This document shows positions 1-10,414 of a stretch of DNA of 64,000 nt, piece after piece. A program made the position numbers and the translations under genes. The notes under the pieces are model-generated. The model worked only from the letters and a program-made list of their open reading frames with translations, was not told where the DNA came from and made no database searches. Location of the stretch: positions 38,603,198 through 38,667,197 of the forward strand of contig NC_083577.1 in the NCBI RefSeq assembly GCF_027579695.1, in the 5' to 3' direction. Positions within the stretch are counted from its first letter, which is position 1, and every line of letters begins with the position of its first letter. Source of the DNA: Neoarius graeffei (lineage: Eukaryota; Chordata; Actinopteri; Siluriformes; Ariidae).

Positions 1-2218
1 CTTCAGGGTGTTACTGAAGCAGAAACTGGTCCACCCTAAGGAAACTGTCCAAGGGTCTTAACTTTGCAGTTTCACCTGAGCGGATACCGGTAGTAGAACT
101 TATCACAGCCACAGAGACAGACATCAGGAACAACAACCTGACCAACATGGAGTCAGAACAACTTAGACTGAAGATATCAGCTGCTCTATCCAGTGTGAAA
201 GCACCCCCCTCCAACCTCACCAGCCAAGAAAGGAGGGCTCTTACAGTGCTTCAAAGAGACCGGAACATCACCATCCTTCCTGCTGACAAAGGGAGATGCA
301 CAGTGGTGCTAAACAGAGCGGACTACCACTCCAGGATGACCAGTCTCCTTAGTGATATAACCACTTATGAAACATTGAGGATGGACCCCACAAGTGGTTA
401 CAAAAGGAAAGTTGTTAGCTGTTTGCAACAACTAGAAAAGGACCAAGCCATCAACCGATCTCTGTCCTACAGATTGTACCCTGGGGAAGCCGTGCCTCTC
501 ATATATGGACTCCCCAAGATTCACAAAGAAGGAGCTCCTCTCAGACCTATTATCTGCAGTATAAACTCGGTCACATATAACATTGCCAAATACCTAGCCA
601 CCATCTTGGCTCCTCTGGTTGGGAATACACCATATCATGTCAAAAATTCCCAAGATTTTGCTACTAAAGTTGCAGACCTCAAACTAGATTCAGATGAAAC
701 CATGGTTTCCTACGATGTCACTTCTCTGTTCACCTGCATTCCCACCACAGAAGCAGTCGAATCTGTAAGAAAACAACTCCTTCAGGATAGCTCCTTACTG
801 GATAGAATGAACCTCACCATGGATCAGATTTGCACCCTGCTTGACCTCTGCCTGACTACCACTTATTTCCAGTTTAATGAAAGTTTCTACAGACAGAAGC
901 ATGGATGCGCCATGGGATCACCGGTGTCCCCTATTGTGGCCAATTTATACATGGAGGAAGTGGAACATATAGCTTTGACCACTTTTGCAGGAGTTGCTCC
1001 CAGCCATTGGTTTAGATACGTGGATGATACCTGGGTTAAAATTAAAATCCATGAGGTGGAAGCTTTCTCGAAACACATCAATGCAGTGGATAGCAACATC
1101 AACTTCACTCGGGAGGATGTCAGTGGGAATAATCTAGCCTTCTTGGATTGTGATGTACAAATTAGACAAGACAGAAGCCTTAGTATCGAGGTCTACCAGA
1201 AACCCACACACACAGACCAGTACCTACTTTTCGACTCTCACCACCCACTGGAACATAAATTGGGGGTCATTAGGACCTTGCAACACAGGGCTCAAAACAT
1301 TCCAACAATGATAGAGGGAAAAGAGAAGGAGCAGAATCATATTAAGAAAGCACTTCAGAACTGCGGGTATCCCAACTGGGCTTTCCTAAAGAGCATAAAA
1401 AGGAACATAACAGACAAGGATGATAACAGGAACAAACGCAAGAACATTGTCATTCCCTACATTTCTGGTCTATCTGAGAAACTCAGAAGGATCTTCTACA
1501 AACACAACATTCCGGTACATTTCAGACCCAGTAACACCCTGAAGCAGAAACTGGTCCACCCTAAGGACAGAATACCCAGACACAAACAGGACAACGTAGT
1601 GTATGCAATTCGGTGCAGTGAGGAATGCACGGACTCATATATTGGGGAAATGAAACAACCGCTATACAGGCGCTTGGCTCAACACAGGAGAGCCAGCTCC
1701 TCGGGCCAGGACTCGGCTGTCTACATTCATCTTAACAACAAAGGACACTCATTTCAGGATTGTAACGTACGCATTTTAGCCAGAGAGGATCGTTGGTATG
1801 AGTGAGGAGTTAAAGAAGCCATTTTTGTCAACCTGGAACAGCCATCACTGAACAGAGGTGGGGGTCTAAGACATCATTTATCAACCATCTACAATGCGGT
1901 CTTGGACACTCTTCCCAGACGGCTGGGTGTACGCCAGGACCCAGCTGTTTTCGGTGACTCACAGGAGGACAGAGAGAGTCAGCTTGATCACCCTAATGGC
2001 TCGCCGTTCACACCCAGCCTCCAGTGACCCACACCATCATGATGCCTCAACGACACCTTAGATGAGCTTGTCATCAGAATTCTGATTCTGATTCTGATCT
2101 GGGAGAGGATAAATATCTGATACTCCCTATTAGTCAGACAGAACTGAGGAAGCCTTTCAGACGAGAGGTGAAACGTTTTCAAGAATCTTCAAGCAAGTCC
2201 AGTTGCCCTTTTCTACCA
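1..2218 (+). mobile_element. Penelope-like retroelement (Neptune/Poseidon type), rearranged 5' end
   Basis: The element holds a reverse transcriptase joined to a GIY-YIG endonuclease and ends in a 3' tail at about 2028-2218. The body is described in the next entry. The tail contains short CTGATT repeats and the stretch around 2140-2218, which resembles tails common behind fish Penelope-like elements (established knowledge, from memory). The 5' end is not natural: bases 1-15 are the reverse complement of 1530-1544, and bases 16-42 repeat 1541-1567 directly. The copy therefore starts at a scrambled junction and continues beyond the window. At about 2220-2270 it meets a gypsy fragment. Confidence 0.85.
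42..2027 (+). pseudogene. Penelope-like RT / GIY-YIG endonuclease, N-terminally truncated, one nonsense codon
   Basis: The reading frame is open from base 42 to the TGA at 1803-1805, and the same frame then continues coherently to a TGA at 2025-2027. Reverse transcriptase motifs are visible: YDVTSLFT (motif A), GCAMGSPVSPIVANLYME (motif B) and the catalytic YVDD box in WFRYVDDTW, followed by NNLAFLDCDV. The C-terminal part has the GIY-YIG core (VVYAIRC...SYIGE). The family conserves an arginine where the internal TGA sits (WYE-R-GVKEA), so this is probably a CGA to TGA change. Without the stop the C-terminus reads PSLNRGGGLRHHLS, as in relatives. The first methionine at 147 is not the natural start, because the family-like frame extends upstream of it. 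The protein would prime reverse transcription at a nick made by its own endonuclease. Probably inactive because of truncation and the nonsense codon. Confidence 0.85.
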
Positions 2219-2289
2219 CCCACAGTTTACTATGACCTGGATGATTGAGGATCTTCACAGATATTTGACAAAGGGTTATTGGCAGATCC

Positions 2290-3250
2290 CCTTGACTCCA
2301 TTATCCTGAGAAAAAATGGCCTTTTCCACACCGTTCGGCTTACACCAGTTTGTCACACTTCCTTTTGGGTTGTTTGGGGTGCCCACTACATTCCAGCGGC
2401 TGATGGATAGGGTCCTCCGCCCCCACGCCACTTATGCGGCCGCATACCTCGACGACATCATTATTTATAGTAATGACTGGCCGCGGCGCCTACAATACCT
2501 GAGGGCCATCCTTAGGTCGCTGAGGCGAGCGAGTCTCATAGCCAACCCGAAGAAGTGTGCGATTGGGCGGGTGGAAGTATGGTATCTGGGCTTCCACTTG
2601 GGCAACGGGCAGGTGCATCCCCAAATTAACAAGACAGCAGCAATTGCGGCCTGCCCGAGGCCCAAGACCAAAAAGGGGGTGAGACAGTTCCTGGGGCTGG
2701 CTGGCTATTATCATAGGTTTATACCTAATTATTCGGACGTCACCAGCCCGCTGACTGATCTCACTGAAAAGGGGGCACCAGATCCAGTCCAGTGGATGGA
2801 GCAATGCCAGCAGGCTTTCTCTGAGGTGAAGGCTGCACTGTGCGGGGGGCCACTGTTACACTCCCCTGACTTTTCTCTCCCTTTCATGTTACAGACGGAT
2901 GTGTCAGACAGAGGGCTGGGGGCTGTTTTGTCCTAGGAGGTGGAGGGGGAGGACCATCCAGTGCTGTACATCAGCAGAAAGCTGTCGGTACGCGAGGGGC
3001 GCTACAGCACCATCGAAAAGGAGTGCCTTGCGATCAAGTGGGAGGTCCTCGCCCTCCGCTACTACCTGCTGGGACACTCTTTCACCCTCTGTTTGGACCA
3101 CGCGCCCCTCCAGTGGCTCCACCGCATGAAGGATGCCAACGCGCGGATCACCCGTTGGTATCTGGCACTCCAACACTTTAACTTCAAGGTGATCCATATG
3201 CCGGGGGTGCAGATGGTTGTGGCAGACTTTCTCTCCCGTCAAAGGGGGGG
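2290..3250 (+). pseudogene. Gmr1-like RT (C-terminal half) and RNase H
   Basis: From 2316 the frame reads FSTPFGLHQFVTLPFGLFGV, then the RT catalytic box in AAYLDDIIIYSNDW, the thumb region FLGLAGYYHRFIPNYS, and RNase H segments beginning LLHSPDFSLPF..LQTDVSDRGLGAVLS. A TAG at 2934-2936 interrupts RNase H. The frame then continues (EVEGEDHPVLYISRKLS.. CLDHAPLQWLHRM) to about 3250, where a G-rich tract leads to the LTR. A TGA also lies near 2307. The upstream protease, integrase and RT fingers are missing. This copy keeps the residues FVTLPFGLF that the 13 kb copy lost by a short deletion, so it helps reconstruct the family by comparison. Confidence 0.8.
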
Positions 3251-3302
3251 GGGAGTCGGCTGCAGGCCGGACGGCTGCCCGGCCTGTCGGGCGGTGGGGG
3301 TA

Positions 3303-3489
3303 TGTGGCAGCGGGGGCGTGGTCAAGCGCCGGTCTGTGACCGGAGGGCGGAGTCAGGGAAGGTAAGTGGCAGAATCACTACACCTGATGTCAATTAGCCT
3401 GTGTTTGTGTGTCTTCCCAGTGACTGCACCCTATATAAAGAGAGAGAGAGCAGAGGAAGTGAGCTCTCTCCCCAACCAGATGACTTGTG

Positions 3490-3529
<40 letters not shown>

Positions 3530-3645
3530 CGCATGCATGGCTGGGAGAGTGAATTTGCATTTGAAAAGAGCAAAATAAACAAATTATGGAACTTTATTCT
3601 GGCCTGCTGTCTTTCTGTGCTCCTCCCCCTCCTAGAACTGCTACA
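3303..3645 (+). repeat. 3' LTR of the Gmr1-like fragment
   Basis: The LTR starts TGTGGCAGCGGGGGCG and ends CTGCTACA. A TATATAAA-like promoter box lies near 3432 and an AATAAA signal near 3571. It aligns with the LTRs at 5120, 5737 (inverted), 13471 and 18095. Confidence 0.75.
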
Positions 3646-4211
3646 CTCTTATTGAGTTTACATTTAATTATGCTCACATAAAATTACTTTCTGCAGGACA
3701 TTTTAGTACACCTTAAATGCCAGTTACTGAACCAGGATAGTGATAGAGAGAAGTGATTTTGTATATACAAGAACACAATCTGAACATTTCAAGCATTTTA
3801 TGTTACAAAATCATGAATCTGTTTACCTGCACTGGTGCTAGGTTGTGCAACATCAACTTGTGCATGAGTGGCAGGCGTCTCTTCTTTGACATGCTTTAAA
3901 AAAAGTTATGTTTTTGCCACATGCACAGCAAAAGGCAGGGGAAGCTGTAAGCACAGATCCACAGAATGGACAGTACATCTGCAAAAGGAAAAAAAAGACA
4001 GGGTTTAGGTATGGGAGACTGTGATAAGAGGGCTTCTTAATGTAGTATTAAAACGGGTGTTTTATATCAATCTCTAATCATCTTGTCTTACTAAGCAGGC
4101 TAATCTACATGCAAATGTGCAGCCTTGTAACATCTGGTGTAAAATACAATAAAATAAACATCATGTAATGTGCAGCGTTGTACAGTGATATAAACATAAT
4201 ATATATACAGG
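3646..4211. other. No recognisable gene or repeat
   Basis: AT-rich sequence. I see no coding signal, only short open frames without family resemblance. Confidence 0.4.
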
Positions 4212-5075
4212 TAGTCGTCGACTTACGACTGCGTTTGGTGATGACTGACCGGTCGTAAACAGATCTGGTCGTAAGTCGGCCTATGTTAAATGAATGTAAG
4301 AATATTGTGATGTGTAATGATATTGTAATCATCTTAAAGTCTTATTTTATCAACATTTTCTTACTTCATTACCTTGGCTTATTATTTGGTTTAAGTCAAA
4401 CACTGCATACTCAGGGGTGAAAGTAACTTTTATTTCTTGCCGGTATATTATTTTGAGCCATAGTGCGCGCGCATAGCGTGCGCCGAAAAATACACCTAAT
4501 TATTTATTATTGTCGACTTATCAAGCATTCACTTGGACTTCTTATCACTCAGTAGTACTAGTACAGTATAGTACTTTATCACACTATCACTTTTTCATCC
4601 ACCTGTATCAGTTTTAGATTATAAATAAATTGCAAACACATCATTTCAACAACACAATCGTTTTAATAACATCTTTTTAGCTGAACAGTTGAAAACTAAC
4701 TTTTCGTTTTGGACATTGGACACAGAACAGTGTAACAGAACAGAAAAGTGAAAGTTACTTTACCAGCTGTGCACGTTATAGCACAAGATCTGGTTAAGCC
4801 GTACGTGCGCTGTAGCTCGCTCGTTGTTTGTCCAGCGAAACACTGCACACATAATAGAAGAGGCTGGATGCAGTGTTGCCAGATTGGGCGGTTTTAAGTG
4901 CATTTTGGCGGGTTTTGAACATATTTTGGGCTGGAAACTGTCAGCAGTATCTGGCAACACTGGCTGGATGCTGGGCGCTGCCGGGAGCTGGGGCGGAAAC
5001 TGTTGTATGCTCCGCTAACCAGACGGTCGTAAAGTCGATCGGTCGTAAGTCGCATAGGTCGTAAGTCGACGACTA
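4212..5075. mobile_element. Candidate TIR element with GTCGTAA-type subterminal repeats
   Basis: Bases 4212-4229 (TAGTCGTCGACTTACGAC) are perfectly inverted at 5058-5075. GGTCGTAA-like motifs recur inside both ends, near 4251 and 4267 and at 5024-5065. No transposase is seen, so it would be non-autonomous. I could not find a clean target-site duplication. Confidence 0.55.
4871..4962. mobile_element. 92-bp hAT-like MITE
   Basis: The 14-bp terminal inverted repeats are CAGTGTTGCCAGAT (4871-4884) and its complement at 4949-4962. Perfect 8-bp duplications GCTGGATG flank it at 4863-4870 and 4963-4970. TSDs of 8 bp with short TIRs are typical of hAT. It sits inside the 4212-5075 element, so it inserted later. 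Confidence 0.8.
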
Positions 5076-5119
5076 GCTACAGCGCGCGTACGGCTTGTAT
5101 GTATATATATATATAAAAT

Positions 5120-5737
5120 TGTGGCAGTGGGGGCGTGGTCAAGCATCGGTCTGTGACCGGAGGGCGGAGTCAGGGAAGGTAAGTGGCAGAATCACTACAC
5201 CTGTCATTAATTAATGTGTTTGTGTGTCTTCCCAGTGACCGTGACCTATTTAAGGAGAGAGAGCAAGAGCAGAGGGAGCTCTCTCCCCACCCAGATGACT
5301 GATGTGTGTGCGTGTGTCTGAGTGTATGAAAGAATAAATATAGAAGCTGAAAAGCTATATAAAGAGTTTTGTGAACTCAGTTCTGGCCTGCCGTCCTTCT
5401 GTGCTCATCCTGGGTTTCGGTACCACTGTAACAGTTCATATAGCTGGGTGGAGCACAGAAGGACGGCAGGCCAGAACTGAGTTCACAAAACTCTTTATTT
5501 AGCTTTTCAGCTTCTATATTCATTCTTTCATACACTCAGACACACGCACACACATCAGTCATCTGGGTGGGGAGAGAGCTCCCTCTCCTCTCGCTCTCTC
5601 TCCTTAAATAGGGCGCGGTCACTGGGAAGACACACAAACACATTAATTAACGACAGGTGTAGTGATTCTGCCACTTACCTTCCCTGACTCCACCCTCCGG
5701 TCACAGACCGATGCTTGACCACGCCCCCACTGCCACA
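5120..5737. mobile_element. Two Gmr1-type LTRs in inverted orientation, inserted as one unit
   Basis: A plus-strand LTR (5120 to about 5405, lacking its last ~25 bp) faces a complete minus-strand LTR (5737 down to 5425). The short spacer 5406-5424 reads, on the minus strand, as the primer-binding region that normally follows the 5' LTR (GTGGTACCGAAACCCAGG). The whole palindrome is flanked by AAAAT at 5115-5119 and 5738-5742. The latter copy lies inside the SINE duplication described below. Confidence 0.8.
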
Positions 5738-5742
5738 AAAAT

Positions 5743-6114
5743 CTCATCTCATTATCTCTAGCCGCTTTATCCTGTTCTACAGGGTCGCAGGCAAGCTGGA
5801 GCCTATCCCAGCTGACTACGGGCGAAAGGCGGGGTACACCCTGGACAAGTCGCCAGGTCATCACAGGGCTGACACATAGACACAGACAACCATTCACACT
5901 CACATTCACACCTACAGTCAATTTAGAGTCACCAGTTAACCTAACCTGCATGTCTTTGGACTGTGGGGGAAACCGGAGCACCCGGAGGAAACCCACGCGG
6001 ACACGGGGAGGACATGTAAACTCCACACAGAAAGGCCCTCGCCGGCCACGGGGCTCGAACCCGGACCTTCTTGCTGTGAGGTGACAGCGCTAACCACTAC
6101 ACCACCGTGCCGCC
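5743..6114 (-). mobile_element. tRNA-headed SINE, full length, minus strand
   Basis: Read on the minus strand, it starts GGGGCGGCACGGTGGTGTAG with box-A-like and box-B-like (GGTTCGAGCCC) pol III promoter motifs and ends in ATGAGAT repeats. A 10-bp duplication, CCACAAAAAT, flanks it at 5733-5742 and 6115-6124. It therefore landed exactly at the outer end of the inverted LTR pair. Other copies are at 12822, 19548, 21500/23621, 24223 and 62693. Confidence 0.85.
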
Positions 6115-6124
6115 CCACAAAAAT

Positions 6125-6319
6125 ATATATATATAAAATTATATATATATATATAAAAAACAAGTAAAAGTCACATTATCGTTCCTGCTGTATTTTCATG
6201 CACTGTTGTGGTTCAGTCAGCTGTTCTGTCTCTCTCCATCCCATGTGTCTCTCTATTGAGCTGTTACGCTGAGAGCACCCCCTGCAGGTTTGGAGCATCT
6301 CCATTTGTAGTGACAGGTA
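6125..6319. other. AT-rich spacer, nothing recognised
   Basis: (AT)n sequence followed by unassigned DNA. Confidence 0.4.
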
Positions 6320-6856
6320 AAGGCCAATTTATGCTGACAACCCAGTCCTCGCAGACGGTGTCACAGATAGTGTCTGCGTAGCCCCCCCACCTTCGCAGAC
6401 GCTCTGCGTGCACCTCCCAAAAATTGTGACCACCGCAGAAGCCTCGCAGACAGCGTCGCAGACAAGAGGGCTCTGATTGGTCCACTCTACATCCGCTGTT
6501 CACTCACTTCCGCTTCCCTACTTTCCCAGTTTGTTTTGTTTTCACGACCGGCATTTTTAAAAACACGAGCGAAGATGGAGCAGCATGAAGAGCGGTTGAT
6601 TGAGGAAGTACGTACATCTATACGACTCCGGTTCTAGTCATTATAAAAATTAAAAAAAAAGTTCTAGTCATTATAAGTAACCGGAGGATAAACACTCCAC
6701 TAACCACACCCACCAACTACTCCTAGCGACTTCGCGCCCCCTTGCGTGCCGGTGAATAACATCGCGCACGCCTAAACTCCCTGCTCAACTATAAATTACA
6801 ACTGTCTGCTAAAAGCTATCTGCGAAAGCCTTGTCGCAAGAGCATGCAGAGGCCTT
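6320..6856. mobile_element. Candidate PIF/Harbinger-type MITE with MADF-like start exon
   Basis: The ends are imperfectly inverted: AAGGCC, five mismatched bases, then ATGCT, and CGCAGAC further in. TA dinucleotides flank it at 6318-6319 and 6857-6858. Inside, 6575-6637 encodes MEQHEERLIEEVRTSIRLRF, whose first half resembles the start of MADF DNA-binding domains. A GTACGT donor-like site follows the GAGGAA codons, so this may be a first exon left over from an autonomous parent. GTTCTAGTCATTATAA is directly repeated at 6630 and 6661. Family assignment is inference. Confidence 0.5.
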
Positions 6857-6871
6857 TATGCAGCATTTTTC

Positions 6872-6928
6872 GTTTGCAGATCGTTTCTTGGTTTGCAGAT
6901 CGTTTCTTGGTTTACAGATCGTTTCTCT
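6872..6928. repeat. Three tandem copies of a 19-bp unit
   Basis: GTTTGCAGATCGTTTCTTG occurs at 6872-6890 and 6891-6909, and diverged at 6910-6928. From here to about 7110 I recognise nothing. Confidence 0.75.
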
Positions 6929-7109
6929 ATTTGCATCGCATTTGATGATGATGCATTTGTCTTTGTTTTTTGCAGCATGTTTTTTCATTTAGACCTCGTT
7001 TAGACTTGTGTTTGAGTTTGTGATTTTGCATCGTTTCTGTACTTGGAGCTGTTTTCTTGAACTGAGACGTATTGGGCCGTTGCCGTCCATTTGACCCTTG
7101 TCGGCCACC

Positions 7110-7926
7110 GTAAAACATACTTGGCCACTGAATCACTTTCACCCTGTTCTTCTTCAGAAATCCAACAGTGGCCTTAGATGTGTGTTTAGGATCATTGTCA
7201 TGTTGGAAAAGTGCACGACGACCAAAGGGCACGAAGTGATGGTAGCATCTTCTCTTTCAGTATAGAGCAATTCATCTGTGAATTCATGATGCCATCAATG
7301 AAATGCAGCTCCCCAACACCAGCAGCACTCATGCAGCCCCACATAAGGACACTGCCACCACCATGTTTCACTGTAGGCACCATGCATTTTTCTTTGTATT
7401 CTTCACCTTTGCGACGCCATACAGTTTTGATGCCATCAGTTCCAAAAACATTTATCTTGGTCTCATCTCTCCAGAGTATAGAGTCCCAGTAGTCTTCATC
7501 TTTGTCAGCATGGGCCCTGGCAAACTCTAGGCAGGCTTTTTTGTGCCTGGGCTTTAGGAGAGACTTCTTTCGTGGACGGCATCCATGCATGCCATTCCTC
7601 TGCAGTGTATGCTGTATTATGTCACGGGAAATAGTCACCCCAGTTTGGCTTTCTACTTCTTTAGATAACTGCAGTGAACTTGCATGCCGATTTTCTTGAA
7701 CCCTTCTCATCAGAAGACGCTCCTATCGAGGTGTTAACTTATGTGGACGATCTGGACGTCTCTGTGAGATGGTTGCAGTTCCATCTTTCTTAAATTTTTG
7801 TACCACTTTTGCTACAGTATTCTGATTGATAAGTAAAGCTTTGCTGATCTTCTTGTAGCCTTCACCTTTGTGGTGTAAAGAAATAATTTTCTTTGGGGAA
7901 TTCTGAAGAGACAAGTTGAGCATCAC
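7110..7926 (-). pseudogene. Tc1-like transposase, broken and truncated
   Basis: The minus strand from 7926 encodes the helix-turn-helix region ([20 protein letters not shown].. [15 protein letters not shown]). After an in-frame TAG at 7723-7725 comes the second DNA-binding part and the catalytic domain with ILWRDETKINVFG (first D) and [17 protein letters not shown] frameshift near 7215 moves to the frame with [12 protein letters not shown] (second D). The frame breaks after VIQWPS at about 7110, where the third catalytic residue (..SPDLNPIE in relatives) should follow, so no complete DDE triad remains. It would have cut and pasted at TA sites. Inactive. Confidence 0.85.
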
Positions 7927-8305
7927 TCTCCATCCAGCATCCAGTCACTAAAAGAGGTCATTGTTGAAGAATGGAAAAAGATTGATGTTGCAAAATGTCA
8001 CCAACTTGTTCATTCCATGCCTAGAAGACTTGGTGCTGTCATTAAAAATCATGGAGGCCATACAAAGTACTAGATGTAGTAGTTTTTGTTGTGGGGTGTA
8101 CTCATTTTTGCACCACCCTAATTTGAGTAAAACTGAAAAATGTGTAATCTAAGTTATATTATTAACCTCACTTTCACATTATAAGTTAAACAGATGTTAT
8201 ATTAAACTTTGTCTTTTCAACATTTTGGAAATTGTTTGTGTTCACTGAGATATTGTTTAAAATGTTACTTTTCAAAGGGGGTGTACTCATTTACACTGAG
8301 CACTG
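7110..8305 (-). mobile_element. Tc1-like transposon, 3' truncated
   Basis: The right end is a Tc1-type terminal repeat (CAGTGCTCAGTGTAAATGAG on the minus strand, ending at 8305) next to TA at 8306-8307. The transposase runs leftward and breaks off at about 7110, so the left terminal repeat is absent. Confidence 0.8.
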
Positions 8306-8802
8306 TATATGTGCATACTGTTACATTTGGCAGGATCTCCATCCATCATCTATACGACTTATCCATCAGGGTAAGCCAATCTATCACAGGGTTAACACGA
8401 AGCAGACAGCCTTTTACATTCAAGCAAAAGATAATAATTGATAAAGCAGCTGAGAGCAGTAACTGGTGGAAAATATTTTAGTTCAGTGCTTTGTACAGAA
8501 CATAAATGGACATTAATTGCAGCAACATATTTAAACACTTTATTTATAAACTGTAAATATTTTTGTTGTTTTGTTTGAATTTATTTTACTTATTTCACAA
8601 TGTTCTGCATACAGATCTTGTGATTTTGTATATAAACCTTAAAAAAATACCCACACTGCCTGAGTACAGTAAAGAATAAATGAAACTGAAAATTCTCCTT
8701 CCAAAAATGAAGCAATGAAGTTCAGAGAAATGAAACTGTCATCCAACAGCTCTGCTTCAGCTGTTGTCCAATATTACTTTCCAAGCAATTTTATTTCACT
8801 GA
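8306..8802. other. No gene; possible diverged SINE tail
   Basis: Around 8337-8400, CCATCCATCATCTATACGACTTATCC resembles the 3' tail of the SINE family but is diverged. The rest is AT-rich and unassigned. Confidence 0.35.
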
Positions 8803-8810
8803 TTTATCAT

Positions 8811-9910
8811 TAGGGTGACCACCTGCTCATAAGCCCAAGGGGGGACAAGGGGTATGTTTTTGAGGGACAATGTGGGACGCCGCCCCCACTGCGCCGCGCC
8901 GGCTGCTGGAAGACTCACAGATAGTGGTTTACCCATTTCTAGCACATACTACCTTACATGGTATATCAATAATACCCTCATCTGCTGTTATTGGTGATGT
9001 ATGGTCATGAACAGGCCACCAAATGTGTTTTTTTTAAATAAACATTCATAATATTTTGACCATTCAATTATGACTTGACAGACACACTTCCACTTATGAT
9101 TTACTGAAGCTACTCAATTTTATTTATTTTCCATTACAATTTATTCACTTTAAATCAATCATAATATAATATTGCGTCTGAGGCTTTGCAGTGCATCAGT
9201 ACAGCAGGAATAGTGACAAGTTTCCATTTAGTTTTCAGTGGATTAACAGGAATTGTTAATCCAGATTAGGGATAAAATTAGCTCATGTTTTAAGTCGTTC
9301 AAATTCTGTAGAGCTGCTTTGCGACAATGTTTATTGTTAAAAGCGCTATACAAATAAACTTGAAATAAATAGAAACTTGAAATGAATTGTAGTGGCTCAG
9401 CACCACAGAAACAGTAGAAAAAAAAAAAGTCCTGCCCGATATGATATTGCGTGTTGGACAGTGTGATACACACTCGTCACCTCTGCCGCAGTCACTTTGT
9501 CAGCTAGAGAGTCGTTTTTAGGTCGGAGGAAAGCATCCATAGATTTAGACGTTTCTTTCTGTTGCACACGTTTCTTGTGAGTCTCCGCGAGCCTGTGTCG
9601 TTTCACATCGTATTCCCCGCCATGTCCGATTGAGAAAGATGTTTTGCAAAGGTCACAAAAAGCCCTCTCGGTATCCCCCTCAACCCCTTTCAGACACAAA
9701 TATTCATTTTCCCACTCTTTCCTGCACATACACCTTCTCTTTTTAACTGGAGGTGGCGGTGCCTCACCTGCCATCTCCCCGGTCCCTTTCTCCATTTTTT
9801 AATATGAAAGCAATGCATGCGTTGCACCTGCGTCCCTCGTCACTGTCTGTGCACGTGAGTGCGGTGTCATGGCAACAACAAAAAGTTGACAACAACCAGT
9901 CAGTTGTGAG

Positions 9911-9946
<36 letters not shown>

Positions 9947-10149
9947 TTTTGTTCTACAGTCTATAGTGGAGACGGTGGTGTGCTGAAATGTCAAGTAATA
10001 TTCGTTTGGCTGCCTGGGTGGCCCGGGGAGAGCGACATCCCCCTCAGCAAGCATCGATTATGCGGGACACGTTCTGAATTTGCGGGACGCATAAATTCAG
10101 CTTCAAATGCTGTACGCGCACGCGCTATGCGGGACAGGTGGTCACCCTA
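8811..10149. mobile_element. Non-autonomous hAT element
   Basis: The terminal inverted repeats are TAGGGTGACCACCTG at 8811-8825 and its complement ending at 10149. Perfect 8-bp duplications TTTATCAT lie at 8803-8810 and 10150-10157. It carries a BED-type zinc-finger exon (9397-9795, minus) but no dimerisation or catalytic domain. About 9255-9370 contains a foreign stretch resembling a LINE/SINE tail (..GCGCTATACAAATAAACTTG), and (GT)n lies near 9913-9945. Confidence 0.85.
9397..9795 (-). CDS. BED-type zinc-finger N-terminus of a hAT transposase (truncated)
   Basis: This 132-residue frame starts at the ATG at 9795. After a basic segment (PPPPVKKRRCMCRKEWENEY) comes a C2H2-like finger: CDLCKTSFSIGHGGEYDVKRH..ETH, matching the CxxC...HxxxH layout of BED fingers in hAT transposases. 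The family-like text ends at about residue 120 (TSVYHTVQHAISY) and turns into a T-rich, non-homologous tail, which marks where the rest of the transposase was lost. It could encode a stand-alone DNA-binding protein if transcribed, but that is speculation. The hAT termini surround it. Confidence 0.7.
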   Translation of the reverse strand: MEKGTGEMAGEAPPPPVKKRRCMCRKEWENEYLCLKGVEGDTERAFCDLCKTSFSIGHGGEYDVKRHRLAETHKKRVQQKETSKSMDAFLRPKNDSLADKVTAAEVTSVYHTVQHAISYRAGLFFFLLFLWC

Positions 10150-10157
10150 TTTATCAT

Positions 10158-10412
10158 TAATTAACACAATTATGTATCCTGAGTAGCAGCAGTAATGCCA
10201 CAGTGCTGAAGTTCTCACCATTTAAATTGTAGCTGGGAAAGCTTTAAACTGTGCAGGAAAATTATTAAAAATGCAGCCTTTTTAAGTTGGTCATAAAAAG
10301 AACACAAATGTGACTATAATTTTATATTCATTATTTCCATCATTTATTGATACAGTACACACAAACACAGCCGGTTACAGGTAAGTCTAGTTATAGTTAT
10401 GTCATGTGTATA
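10158..10412. other. Unassigned spacer
   Basis: AT-rich; no motif recognised. Confidence 0.35.
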
Positions 10413-10414
10413 TA

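Larger units (their letters stand above)
2270..3645 (+). mobile_element. Gmr1-like Ty3/gypsy fragment: RT, RNase H and 3' LTR
   Basis: This is the 3' half of an element of the same family as the one at 13471-18406; both share the stretch from ..KGYWQIPLTPLS to the LTR. It begins inside the reverse transcriptase at about 2270, right after the Penelope tail. It ends with an LTR at 3303-3645 that runs TGTGGCAG...GCTACA. The LTR differs from the 13 kb element by carrying a (GT)n tract at about 3488-3528, so it is another subfamily. Confidence 0.8.

Noticed and set aside
2100-2218. Hammerhead ribozyme in the Penelope 3' tail
   Set aside because: Some Penelope-like elements carry hammerheads and CTGA..GAAAC-like pieces are present, but I could not fit the full conserved core and stems.
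3488-3560. Overlapping frames full of Val/Cys or Thr/His repeats
   Set aside because: They are translations of the (GT)n tract in an LTR.
4440-4500. CpG-rich promoter (GTGCGCGCGCATAGCG)
   Set aside because: A short palindromic CG patch without a gene nearby.
6872-6928. CRISPR-like regular repeat
   Set aside because: Only three abutting 19-bp units with no spacers, in a vertebrate genome.
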